From Marisimplicoccus sp964437815 (GTDB lineage Bacteria > Bacteroidota > Bacteroidia > Flavobacteriales > Flavobacteriaceae), in contig CAYTIE010000031.1 of NCBI GenBank assembly GCA_964437815.1, positions 1-10,968 on the forward strand: a DNA stretch of 10,968 nucleotides, in the 5' to 3' direction. The position numbers were made by a program, and so were the translations under genes. The notes below the pieces were generated by a model. The model worked only from the letters and a program-made list of their open reading frames with translations, was not told where the DNA came from and did not search any database. Positions 1 to 8,210 of this stretch are shown here, piece after piece. The stretch's first letter is position 1; the number at the start of each line of letters is the position of its first letter.

Positions 1-3000
1 AATTTAATTTATAGTACAATTGATTTTCTTCAAGTGTTTTTAACAAATCTCTAGTAATAGATACTTTATTCTTTTCACTAATTAATGATAACTTAATCTC
101 TTTTTCAGAATCATAAACATCAAAATAGAGTGGATTCTTTCCTTTATATTTTGAAAGATTCTTACTTAAAAGTTTTATCTGGTCTTCTTCTAAATTTTTT
201 ATATCCAATTTTAATGTAATTTTTTTTGCATTGGACTCAATAATTCCGTTTAAAAGTTCAAAATTTAAAAATTGGATTCTTGGCTCTCCTGGCTTCCCTG
301 TTTCTTTATTTATCCATCCTTCTCTAATACTCAATCTTATTCTAAGAATTTCATTTTCTTTTAGAAAATGTTTATACTTGAGATAGTCCTCTCCAAAAAT
401 TCTAAACTGATATTGATCATTAAAATCCTCAAATGAGAAGACAGCATATCCATTACCATTTTTTGTAAAAAGATGTTCAACCTCATGTATTATTCCTCCA
501 ATATAAAAATCTTTATTTTTAACTCTCTCTAAATCTTCCAATACGCTTAAATCAGCTGAAGTAAAGTTCTCAATCTCTCTTTTATATTCTTCAAGAGGAT
601 GTGAGGATAGATATATTCCAACTACTTCTCGTTCTCTTCTTAACTTTTCTAGATTAATCCATTCTTCACAATCTGGAATATTTAAATTAGTATATGCATC
701 ATTTGTTTTATTTGCAAACATTGAAATTTGAGCTGAATTTTCAGATTCTTGATATTTTCCACCATATTTAATAGCTTTTTCAATAAATGTATATCCATCA
801 TTATCTATATTAAAATATTGTGAACGATTAAGGTTAAAAGAATCAAAACCACCAGCAAGAATGAGGTTTTCAAAAGTTGTTTTATTTGCAAGTCTAAGAT
901 TTATTCTTTTAGCAAAATCAAAAATTGATTTATATTCTCCATCTTTCCTATTTTCGATAATTGTCTGAACAGCCCCTCTTCCAACACCTTTAACAGCACC
1001 CATTCCAAACCTAATTGCTTTTTGATCATTAACATTAAACTTATAATATGATTCATTTATATCTGGGCCTAAGACCTTTACACCCATTCTCCTACATTCC
1101 TCCATAAAAAAAGTTACTTGTTTAATATCATTCATATTATTAGATAGGACTGCAGCCATATATTCAGATGGATAATTTGCCTTCAAATAGGCAGTTTGAT
1201 AGCCAATCAATGCATAGCATGTTGAATGAGATTTATTAAATGCATAGGAAGCAAATGCTTCCCAATCCTTCCATATTTTTTCTAATACGTCTTCACTAAA
1301 ACCATTCTTATTTCCACCTTTCATAAATTTTGGTTTTAGTTTTTCAATTAATGAAAAAATCTTTTTTCCCATAGCTTTTCTTAATAAATCTGCATCACCC
1401 TTTGAGAAGCCTGCGATTTTTTGTGAAAGCATCATTACTTGCTCCTGGTAAACAGTAATCCCATATGTTTCATTAAGAAACTCTTCCATTTCTGGGACAT
1501 CGTATGAAATTGGTTCGCTACCATTTTTTCTAGCAACAAATGAGGGGATATATTCTAAAGGTCCTGGTCTATACAGAGCATTCATTGCTATTAAATCATT
1601 AAAATTTGTTGGTTTTAAATCTTTAAGATATTTCTGCATTCCAAGTGATTCATACTGAAAAATTCCTACTGTTTCACCTTTTTGAAAAAGCTCATACGTT
1701 TTTTTATCATCCAATGGAAACTCTTCGGGCACTAATGTTTTTTGATATTTATATTTAATCAATTTAACTGTATCCTTAATGATAGTCAATGTTTTTAAAC
1801 CTAAAAAATCCATCTTTAAAAGTCCAGCATCTTCAACCACGGAATTATCAAATTGTGTTACATAAAAATCTGAATCTTTTGCTCTAGTAATAGGGACAAA
1901 ATCAGATATATCACTTGGAGTAATAATTACACCACAAGCATGAGTTCCAATATTTCTAATTGATCCCTCTAGTAATGTAGCTTGTTGTAAAGTTTTACTT
2001 GATATTTGTTCAGATTTGTAAAGTTGTTTTAATTCACTAACCCTGCTATATTCATCTGTTCTTAAAGTGGATTTAAGATCAAAATCTTTTGAGAAAAAGA
2101 TATCACTCAAGCTTAGGTTTGGAACTAGTTTTGCTATTCTATCTACCTCTCCAAGAGATAAATCTAACACTCTTCCCGTATCTCTAATTGAAGATTTTGC
2201 CGCCATTCTTCCATAAGTTATAATTTGTGCAACTTGATTAGACCCATATTTTTCAATAACATATTCAATTACTTTATTTCTCCCTTCATCATCAAAATCT
2301 ATATCTATATCTGGGAGGCTTACTCTATCTGGATTAAGGAACCTCTCAAAAAGAAGATTGTATTTTATTGGATCTATATTTGTAATTCCTAAAGAAAAAG
2401 CTACTACAGATCCTGCTGCAGATCCTCTTCCAGGTCCTACAGAAACTCCCATCTCTTTTGCAGCATTAATAAAATCTTGCACAATTAAGAAATACCCAGG
2501 ATATCCTGTTTTTTGTATAACATCCAGTTCAAAATCTAATCTTTCCTTTAATAGTTTATTCAATTTCCCATATTTTGTTTCAGCTCCTTTATATGCTAGG
2601 TCTCTTAAATATAGGTTTTGACCTTTTGTGCTATCAAAATCATTTTCTTGAACAAACTTTTTAGGGACTTTAAATTCTGGAAGTAAAACCTCTCTTGATA
2701 AATCAAATGATTCAACTTTATTAATTATTTCTTCTATAGATTCTAAAGATTGAGGTAGGTCTTTGAATAATTCAAACATTTCATTCTTAGGCTTATACCA
2801 ATATTCATGATTTGGCAAACCATTTCTAAAACCTCTTCCTCTGCCTATTGGAGTAGATTGCTTCTCCCCATCTCTAACACACAATAAAATATCATGAGCA
2901 TTTGCGTCATCCTTTGAAGTATAAAATGTATTGTTAGTTGCTACTAGTTTTACATCATGTTTTTTTGAGTAATCAACAATAATTGGATTTAAATAATTTT

Positions 3001-4318
3001 CATTTTCTTGGCTATGTTTCATTATTTCAAGATAAAAGTCCTCATTAAAATTATCTTTCCACCATTTTATCGAATCTTCTGCCATCTCTTCTCCAAGATT
3101 TAATATTTTAGATGACACTTCCCCTTTTATACCACCAGATAATACAATCAAATCCTCTTTATATTCTAGAAGAATATCTTTATCTATTCTTGGCACATAA
3201 TAGAATCCATCTATATGGGCTATTGAGCTTAGTTTGGAAAGATTTCTAAAACCATTTTTATTTTTTGCTATAAATACAACTTGATATCCATCATCTCTTC
3301 TAGACTTATCTTTATAATCTTCACAAATATTAAGTTCACATCCTATGATTGGTTTAATGTATTTTTCATTATCGGATAAGTTGTCATTGTAGTTTTTCAT
3401 AAGTTTAATGAAATGAAATGCTCCCATTAAGTTAGACTTATCTGTTATTGCAACTGCATTATGAGAATATTCTTTTGCTGATTCTAGTAGATCTTCAATC
3501 TTTGAAGTTGATTGTAAAATTGAAAACTGACTATAAGTATGAAGATGAGCAAATGAAGTCTGAGATATGGATTCCTCTATTTTATCTGATTTGGACATTT
3601 TTTCTTCATCTTCTTTATCCCTTAAAATTTTTGATTGCTCAGATAAATTTATATGTTCAATACCTTCTGGTGAAACTTGTTCAAGATCTATTTCCTTAAA
3701 TTTTTTATAAATATTTAAATCATCTTCCAATGAATCAGGGTGAATTTTATCTTCTTTTAATAGTTTAAATAAACACATTGCTGTTGCTTCAACATCAGCT
3801 GATGCATTATGGGCAGATGCAAACTCCTTTCCGAATAATTTTATATGGAGTTCAGTTAAAGTGGGTAATTTATATTTTCTACCTCTTCCGCCAGAAAGTC
3901 TACATAAAGATGCTGTTTCTTCAGTACAAGTATCTATTCTTGGAAAGTCTTTTAATGGATTCTTTCCATCTATTCTTAAAAATTCCGAGCCAATAATTTT
4001 TTGATCAAAATTTAAATTATGACCACATATATATTTTGATTTGTTTAAAGCCTTATTAAACTTTTCTAAAACTTCATCTATATTTTTTCCAATTTTCTTG
4101 GCTAGTTGGGTTGAAATTCCATGAATATTTTGAGAGTCATAAGGGATAGTATAGCCTTCCGGATATATGATATAGCTTTCATTTGAAATACATTTACCGT
4201 CCTCTGAATTAATCTGCCAAGCAATTTGGACTGCTCTTGGCCAATTATCAAAATCTGTCAATGGAGAGTTCCATTTCTTTGGGAGACCGGTAGTTTCTGT
4301 ATCAAAAATTAAAAACAT
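1..4318 (-). CDS. dnaE: DNA polymerase III subunit alpha with fused N-terminal 3'-5' exonuclease (3' end at or just past the left edge)
   Basis: Catalytic subunit of the replicative polymerase, acting at the fork with the sliding clamp. One open frame runs 1,439 codons from ATG at 4318 to the window edge. Residues 1-180 form a DnaQ-like DEDDh exonuclease: FDTETTG (D6, E8), HNLNFD (D105) and HNASAD (H170, D175). The PHP domain starts near 256 (FAHLHTYSQFS). The polymerase core has VGPGRGSAAGS and the catalytic PDIDID (D670, D672, D674) and KMDFLGL (D837) aspartates. A helix-hairpin-helix region (near 1104, GAVKGVG), a likely clamp-binding motif QISMF (1197-1201) and an OB fold (about 1266-1340) follow. 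The last visible residues, YYKLN, resemble a flavobacterial DnaE C-terminus, and the next base fits a stop codon, so little or nothing is missing. The exonuclease fusion is usual in Bacteroidota. Odd: the second His of the PHP HxH motif is Tyr262. No Shine-Dalgarno sequence precedes the start. Confidence 0.97.
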   Translation of the reverse strand, partial: MFLIFDTETTGLPKKWNSPLTDFDNWPRAVQIAWQINSEDGKCISNESYIIYPEGYTIPYDSQNIHGISTQLAKKIGKNIDEVLEKFNKALNKSKYICGHNLNFDQKIIGSEFLRIDGKNPLKDFPRIDTCTEETASLCRLSGGRGRKYKLPTLTELHIKLFGKEFASAHNASADVEATAMCLFKLLKEDKIHPDSLEDDLNIYKKFKEIDLEQVSPEGIEHINLSEQSKILRDKEDEEKMSKSDKIEESISQTSFAHLHTYSQFSILQSTSKIEDLLESAKEYSHNAVAITDKSNLMGAFHFIKLMKNYNDNLSDNEKYIKPIIGCELNICEDYKDKSRRDDGYQVVFIAKNKNGFRNLSKLSSIAHIDGFYYVPRIDKDILLEYKEDLIVLSGGIKGEVSSKILNLGEEMAEDSIKWWKDNFNEDFYLEIMKHSQENENYLNPIIVDYSKKHDVKLVATNNTFYTSKDDANAHDILLCVRDGEKQSTPIGRGRGFRNGLPNHEYWYKPKNEMFELFKDLPQSLESIEEIINKVESFDLSREVLLPEFKVPKKFVQENDFDSTKGQNLYLRDLAYKGAETKYGKLNKLLKERLDFELDVIQKTGYPGYFLIVQDFINAAKEMGVSVGPGRGSAAGSVVAFSLGITNIDPIKYNLLFERFLNPDRVSLPDIDIDFDDEGRNKVIEYVIEKYGSNQVAQIITYGRMAAKSSIRDTGRVLDLSLGEVDRIAKLVPNLSLSDIFFSKDFDLKSTLRTDEYSRVSELKQLYKSEQISSKTLQQATLLEGSIRNIGTHACGVIITPSDISDFVPITRAKDSDFYVTQFDNSVVEDAGLLKMDFLGLKTLTIIKDTVKLIKYKYQKTLVPEEFPLDDKKTYELFQKGETVGIFQYESLGMQKYLKDLKPTNFNDLIAMNALYRPGPLEYIPSFVARKNGSEPISYDVPEMEEFLNETYGITVYQEQVMMLSQKIAGFSKGDADLLRKAMGKKIFSLIEKLKPKFMKGGNKNGFSEDVLEKIWKDWEAFASYAFNKSHSTCYALIGYQTAYLKANYPSEYMAAVLSNNMNDIKQVTFFMEECRRMGVKVLGPDINESYYKFNVNDQKAIRFGMGAVKGVGRGAVQTIIENRKDGEYKSIFDFAKRINLRLANKTTFENLILAGGFDSFNLNRSQYFNIDNDGYTFIEKAIKYGGKYQESENSAQISMFANKTNDAYTNLNIPDCEEWINLEKLRREREVVGIYLSSHPLEEYKREIENFTSADLSVLEDLERVKNKDFYIGGIIHEVEHLFTKNGNGYAVFSFEDFNDQYQFRIFGEDYLKYKHFLKENEILRIRLSIREGWINKETGKPGEPRIQFLNFELLNGIIESNAKKITLKLDIKNLEEDQIKLLSKNLSKYKGKNPLYFDVYDSEKEIKLSLISEKNKVSITRDLLKTLEENQLYYKLN

Positions 4319-4391
4319 TAATGGAATAGTTTCATTTACTAATTTAATATTTTATCTTGGATTCTGTTTTGATATAAACACAAATTATTAT
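4319..4391. promoter_or_regulatory. Divergent intergenic region between dnaE and metG
   Basis: This 73-base, almost pure A/T gap separates two divergent starts, so it should contain the promoters of both dnaE and metG. I see no full match to the flavobacterial consensus (TTTG, about 19 bases, TAnnTTTG) on either strand. The nearest plus-strand hints are a TTTG ending at 4371 and a TATAAA at 4373-4378, neither with a properly spaced upstream element. Neither start has a Shine-Dalgarno sequence, which is normal for Bacteroidota. That promoters are here is inferred from gene orientation only. Confidence 0.4.
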
Positions 4392-6089
4392 ATGCCAGTT
4401 GAAAATAAAACATTCACAGTAACAGCGGCACTTCCTTATGCTAACGGACCTATTCATATTGGACATCTAGCAGGTGTTTATATTCCAGCAGATATCTTTT
4501 CAAGATATCAGAGATTAGTAAATAATGATGTAGCATTCATTTGTGGAAGTGATGAGCATGGTGTAGCAATCTCTCTTCAAGCCAGGAATGAATCTATTAC
4601 ACCCAAAGAACTAATTGATAGGTATGATAAATTAATTAGAGATTCTTTTAAGAAGTTTGGCATTTCATTTGACAATTATTCAAGAACATCAAGAGAAATT
4701 CATCATAAAACTTCAATAGAAATGTTTAATGACTTAAACCAAAAGAATTTCTTTTCATCTAGGACAACAAAACAATATTATGATACAGAAGCCAAACAAT
4801 TTTTAGCTGATAGATATATTATCGGTACTTGTCCTATTTGCGATTCAGAAAATGCTTATGGTGATCAATGTGAAAATTGTGGAAGCACATTAAGTACTGA
4901 TGAACTTAAAAATCCAAAATCTACGATATCAAACTCTGAACCTATTCTTAAGGATGCCAAACATTGGTATATAGACTTAAATGAATTTGAAGATTTCATA
5001 AAAGATTGGATAACAAAAGAACATAAAGATGACTGGAAACCTAATGTTATAGGACAGGTTAAATCCTGGATTGACAATGGTTTAAAACCTAGAGCAGTTA
5101 CAAGAGATTTAGATTGGGGGATTCCTATTAATATTGAAGGAGAAAAAGGTAAAGTCCTTTATGTATGGTTTGAAGCACCTATAGGATACATATCATCAAC
5201 AAAAGAATGGGCAGAAAACAACAATAAAGATTGGAGTAAATATTGGAAGGATGAGAGTACTAAACTCATTCACTTTATTGGCAAAGATAATATTGTCTTC
5301 CACTGTATAATTTTTCCAATAATTTTAAAAATGACAGGGGACCATATTCTTCCATCTAATGTACCGGCAAATGAATTTCTAAATCTTGAAGGAAATAAGA
5401 TTTCTACCTCTAGGAACTGGGCAGTTTGGCTTCATGAGTATTTAGAAGACTTCCCTAACATGCAAGATGTATTAAGATACGTATTAACTGTTAATGCCCC
5501 TGAAACAAAGGATAATGACTTTACCTGGAAAGAATTCCAAATGAGAAATAATAGTGAATTGGTTGCTATTTATGGGAATTTTATCAATAGGGTCCTAACG
5601 TTAATTATTAAGTACTATGATGGTATGATTCCTAATCCTAATAGCATTGATGATAAGAATAAAAAAATTATTGAAGAAACTAAAACTGTTCCAGAATCAA
5701 TCGGTAAATTTCTAAACGAATTTAAATTTAGACAAGCTATAAAGTCACTTATGAATCTTGCTAGAACTGGTAATAAATATTTAGCAGATAGCGAACCTTG
5801 GAAATTACAGAAGTCAGATCCGGAAAAAGTTAAAGAAATTTTATATGTGGGATATATTATTATTTGCTATATAACCATTCTGTCTGAACCATTTCTTCCA
5901 TTTACTTCAAAAAAACTTAAATCACAACTTAATTTAGAAGAAATAAAAGATTGGAATGACTTAGATAATTTAACTAGTAAGATAGATTTTTCTTTTCAGA
6001 TTAATTCTGAAGGTGTTTTATTTAGAAAGATTGAAGATGATGAAGTAATAAAACAGGTTGAAAAATTAAATAAAATGTCTAATCAATAA
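4392..6089 (+). CDS. metG: Methionyl-tRNA synthetase, short form lacking the C-terminal tRNA-binding domain
   Basis: Charges tRNA-Met with methionine in the cytoplasm (class I synthetase). The 565-residue product begins with the Rossmann catalytic fold: HIGH at 22-25 within the ALPYANGPIHIGH block, a knuckle-type zinc site C147/C150 and C160/C163, the WFEAPIGY block, and the KMSKS loop written KISTS at 336-340. The anticodon-binding helical domain follows, with the RNNSELVAIYGNFINR segment. The protein stops after the helix ending QVEKLNKMSNQ. Flavobacterial MetRS, as I remember it, is about 680-700 residues and continues there into a Trbp111/EMAP-like tRNA-binding domain. That domain is absent, and downstream DNA codes for another gene on the other strand, so this is not a visible frameshift. 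The end overlaps the convergent lipoprotein gene by 11 bases. All catalytic motifs are intact, so the enzyme should be active. Confidence 0.97.
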   Translation: MPVENKTFTVTAALPYANGPIHIGHLAGVYIPADIFSRYQRLVNNDVAFICGSDEHGVAISLQARNESITPKELIDRYDKLIRDSFKKFGISFDNYSRTSREIHHKTSIEMFNDLNQKNFFSSRTTKQYYDTEAKQFLADRYIIGTCPICDSENAYGDQCENCGSTLSTDELKNPKSTISNSEPILKDAKHWYIDLNEFEDFIKDWITKEHKDDWKPNVIGQVKSWIDNGLKPRAVTRDLDWGIPINIEGEKGKVLYVWFEAPIGYISSTKEWAENNNKDWSKYWKDESTKLIHFIGKDNIVFHCIIFPIILKMTGDHILPSNVPANEFLNLEGNKISTSRNWAVWLHEYLEDFPNMQDVLRYVLTVNAPETKDNDFTWKEFQMRNNSELVAIYGNFINRVLTLIIKYYDGMIPNPNSIDDKNKKIIEETKTVPESIGKFLNEFKFRQAIKSLMNLARTGNKYLADSEPWKLQKSDPEKVKEILYVGYIIICYITILSEPFLPFTSKKLKSQLNLEEIKDWNDLDNLTSKIDFSFQINSEGVLFRKIEDDEVIKQVEKLNKMSNQ

Positions 6090-6606
6090 CCATTGACTTA
6101 TTTTCAACTATATATTTTATAATATTATTACAATTATTGAAGTACTGAAATATTTTATCAAACTCTTTAACTAAGGTTAACTTATCAAATTCATTTAATA
6201 CAATTTTGGTATTTGTTATTTGAATATTTAGCAGTTTGAATCTACTAATAAGCTCAGGAGTATTGAATATTTTAGGATATTCTGAATTTCTTAAATTCAT
6301 CAAATACTTCTCTATAACATTTAATTGATTTTCAATATCATTATTATCATCATTTAAAAAAGATCCTATTGAATTTGCTAGGACAATTATATTGTATTCA
6401 ACTAAAATATAATTAGTCCAATTTGATATATCATTGTTTTCTTTAAATTCCTCTGACAAACTAATTGGAGTTGTATATTCAAAATCAAATTTTTCAGGTG
6501 AATCAATATTTTTTTCTAACAAATCATTGTTCTGGTTTTGATTACACGAAGAAAATAGGATTAACAATGTAAACAAGAAATATTTTAAAAAGTTTTTCAT
6601 ATTCAT
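6079..6606 (-). CDS. Small hypothetical lipoprotein
   Basis: Predicted 175-residue lipoprotein of unknown function. An N-terminal basic stretch and hydrophobic helix (KYFLFTLLILF) end in a lipobox-like FSSC, placing the lipidated cysteine at residue 21. The mature part is Asn/Asp-rich and mostly helical in appearance, without recognisable catalytic motifs. I chose ATG 6606. ATG 6600 (starting MKNFLKY) is equally plausible and gives a typical 18-residue signal peptide. The in-frame ATG at 6642 would put 12 extra charged residues before the signal peptide and leave only 10 bases to the divergent gene, so it is unlikely. The region around NTPELISRF resembles, from memory, a family of small flavobacterial lipoproteins of unknown function. 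The gene converges on metG and its TAG stop lies inside the metG coding end. Expected at the periplasmic face of the inner or outer membrane. Confidence 0.82.
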   Translation of the reverse strand: MNMKNFLKYFLFTLLILFSSCNQNQNNDLLEKNIDSPEKFDFEYTTPISLSEEFKENNDISNWTNYILVEYNIIVLANSIGSFLNDDNNDIENQLNVIEKYLMNLRNSEYPKIFNTPELISRFKLLNIQITNTKIVLNEFDKLTLVKEFDKIFQYFNNCNNIIKYIVENKSMVID

Positions 6607-6652
6607 TTTAAATCTACGATATTTTATACTTTTATCATTCAATATTTAAATT
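6607..6652. promoter_or_regulatory. Divergent gap between lipoprotein and microprotein-crtI
   Basis: A 46-base A/T-rich gap lies between the two divergent starts. It carries TATACT at 6625-6630 on the plus strand, about 22 bases ahead of the microprotein ATG. The same bases read TATAAA on the minus strand, about 16 bases ahead of the lipoprotein start. These resemble -10 elements on both strands, but no convincing -35/-33 partner is correctly spaced. Promoter presence follows mainly from orientation. The gap is this long only if the lipoprotein starts at 6606 or 6600. Confidence 0.3.
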
Positions 6653-6748
6653 ATGAGTAAATCATTTGTGACTTTTATTGTAGTCTTCTCAATAATTATA
6701 GTTTTAATTTTTATGTTCTATGATTATATAAAAAGCAAAGATGACTAA
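6653..6748 (+). CDS. Putative 31-residue single-pass membrane microprotein, overlapping the crtI start
   Basis: The frame opens with ATG at 6653 and closes with TAA at 6746-6748, giving 31 residues. It has a short polar N-terminus (MSKS), about 18 strongly hydrophobic residues rich in Ile, Val and Phe (5-23), and a charged tail (YDYIKSKDD). This is the pattern of a single membrane helix. Its stop overlaps the crtI start in ATGACTAA, so ribosomes ending here are placed on the crtI ATG. That is a classic arrangement for translational coupling. No family or function is recognised. It fills nearly the whole space between the lipoprotein promoter region and crtI, so it is either a real leader/microprotein or a chance frame in an A/T-rich crtI leader. 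Coding status is inferred from composition and overlap only. Confidence 0.55.
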   Translation: MSKSFVTFIVVFSIIIVLIFMFYDYIKSKDD

Positions 6749-8210
6749 AAAAATAATTGTTATAGGTTCTGGCTTTTCATCTCTATCAGCAGCTACTTAC
6801 CTTTCTAAAAATGGCTACCAAGTTACTATTCTTGAAAAAAATGAAGATTTCGGTGGTAGGGCAAGACAACTTAAATCAGATGGTTTTATTTTTGATCTTG
6901 GACCTTCTTTTTATTGGATGCCTGATGTATTTGAAAAATATTTTAGAGATTTTGGAAAAGAAGTTAAAGATTATTATCAATTAATTAGATTAGACCCTGC
7001 ATACAAGATTTTTTTTAATAATAATGAAACTATATCAATTCCTGGATCGTTTGAAAAGATTCTTAAAACTTTTGAAAATATAGAAGAAGGATCTTCCTCA
7101 AAACTTAAGAAATTTATAAAGGAAGCTGAAATAAATTATTCCATAGCGATGAATGAAATAATATATAAACCTGGCTTCTCAATTTTTGAACTAATAACAT
7201 TACAAACAGTAAAAAGAGTCAAATATTTTATGACTACAATTAAAGCTGAAGTTTCAAGATTATTTAAAAATAAAAAATTAAAAAAAATACTTGAATTTCC
7301 TGTATTGTTCCTTGGAGCAAAACCTGAAAATACTCCCGCTTTTTATAATATTATGAATTATGCTGATTTCAAATTAGGGACTTGGTATCCAGAGGATGGA
7401 ATGTATACTGTTGTTAAGGCAATGGTAAGATTAGCAAAAGAAAATGGGGTAACATTAATAAGTAATCAAAATGTTGAAGGAATAATAGAAGAAAACAATA
7501 AGGTTAAAGGAGTAATTGCCAATGGAAAAAACATCTACTGCGACATTGTTGTTAGTGGTGCTGATTATCACCACACTGAATCTTTATTGAATTATCATAA
7601 AAGAAATTATAGTGAATCTTACTGGGACAAAAAAGTTTTTGCCCCATCAGCTCTTCTATTTTATATTGGATTAAATAAAAAGGTTAGAAATATGGAACAT
7701 CATAATTTATTCTTTGATGTAGACTTTAATGAACACGCTTCCGCAATATATGATGATAAAAAATGGCCTGATGCTCCTCAATTCTATGTAACCGTTTCTT
7801 CAATTAACGATGTTAAATCTGCCCCTGAAAATTGCGATAGTCTTGTTATTTTAATACCAATAGCTCCAGGTCTTGAAGATAATGAATCTATTAGAGAGTT
7901 ATATCTAGAAAAAGTTCTAACAAGAATAGAGAAACATTCTGAAAATAAAATAAAAGATAGTATAATATATAAAAAGTCATATTGCATAAACGAATTTAAA
8001 TCAGATTATAATTCATATAAGGGAAATGCATATGGATTAGCTAATACATTATCCCAAACAGCAATATTTAAACCTAAGTTAAGGAGTAAAAAAATTAAAG
8101 GTTTATATTTTACAGGTCAATTAACTGTACCTGGCCCAGGTGTTCCCCCTGCTTTAATTTCCGGAAAAGTTGTTTCTAAAACTATTATGCAGGATTTCCC
8201 GAATCAATAA
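6741..8210 (+). CDS. crtI: Phytoene desaturase / CrtI-type carotenoid desaturase
   Basis: FAD-dependent desaturase expected to convert phytoene stepwise to lycopene, on the route to carotenoids and possibly retinal. The 489-residue protein is a normal CrtI length. An N-terminal dinucleotide-binding motif IGSGFSSLSAA (8-18) is followed by the acidic end of the second strand, E32, and GGRAR (38-42). The middle contains LEFPVLFLGAK and YADFKLGTW, and the C-terminus has the family signature YFTGQLTVPGPGVPPALISG. These agree closely with remembered flavobacterial CrtI proteins. Related desaturases such as CrtD or CrtN share the fold, so exact substrate is inferred. The start is ATG 6741 in an A-rich context (AAAAAGCAAAG) without Shine-Dalgarno, overlapping the stop of the upstream microprotein. 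No crtB or other carotenoid gene is adjacent: the next gene is a convergent helicase-nuclease whose end overlaps this one by 26 bases. Confidence 0.95.
   Translation: MTKKIIVIGSGFSSLSAATYLSKNGYQVTILEKNEDFGGRARQLKSDGFIFDLGPSFYWMPDVFEKYFRDFGKEVKDYYQLIRLDPAYKIFFNNNETISIPGSFEKILKTFENIEEGSSSKLKKFIKEAEINYSIAMNEIIYKPGFSIFELITLQTVKRVKYFMTTIKAEVSRLFKNKKLKKILEFPVLFLGAKPENTPAFYNIMNYADFKLGTWYPEDGMYTVVKAMVRLAKENGVTLISNQNVEGIIEENNKVKGVIANGKNIYCDIVVSGADYHHTESLLNYHKRNYSESYWDKKVFAPSALLFYIGLNKKVRNMEHHNLFFDVDFNEHASAIYDDKKWPDAPQFYVTVSSINDVKSAPENCDSLVILIPIAPGLEDNESIRELYLEKVLTRIEKHSENKIKDSIIYKKSYCINEFKSDYNSYKGNAYGLANTLSQTAIFKPKLRSKKIKGLYFTGQLTVPGPGVPPALISGKVVSKTIMQDFPNQ

Noticed and set aside
1..720. dnaE-exonuclease fusion as a novel fusion
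   Set aside because: The same N-terminal FDTETTGLPK exonuclease on DnaE is, to my knowledge, widespread in Bacteroidota.
2358..3996. Several plus-strand open stretches of 70-90 codons inside dnaE
   Set aside because: They lie antisense to conserved polymerase and PHP/exonuclease sequence, match no family, and arise from A/T-rich third positions of the real gene.
4865..5077. Minus-strand open stretch of about 70 codons within metG
   Set aside because: It is the reverse of the conserved zinc-knuckle and following catalytic region of metG, with no recognisable protein character.
6080..6096. Inverted repeat TCAAT-AACC-ATTGA as a terminator for metG
   Set aside because: The stem is only 5 bp, A/T-rich and not followed by a proper T run.
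6607..6642. ATG 6642 as start of the lipoprotein
   Set aside because: It adds a charged 12-residue extension before the signal peptide and leaves 10 bases to the divergent frame. Starts at 6606 or 6600 fit a lipoprotein signal better.
7784..7987. Minus-strand open stretch within crtI
   Set aside because: Antisense to a conserved desaturase region, with no supporting motif.
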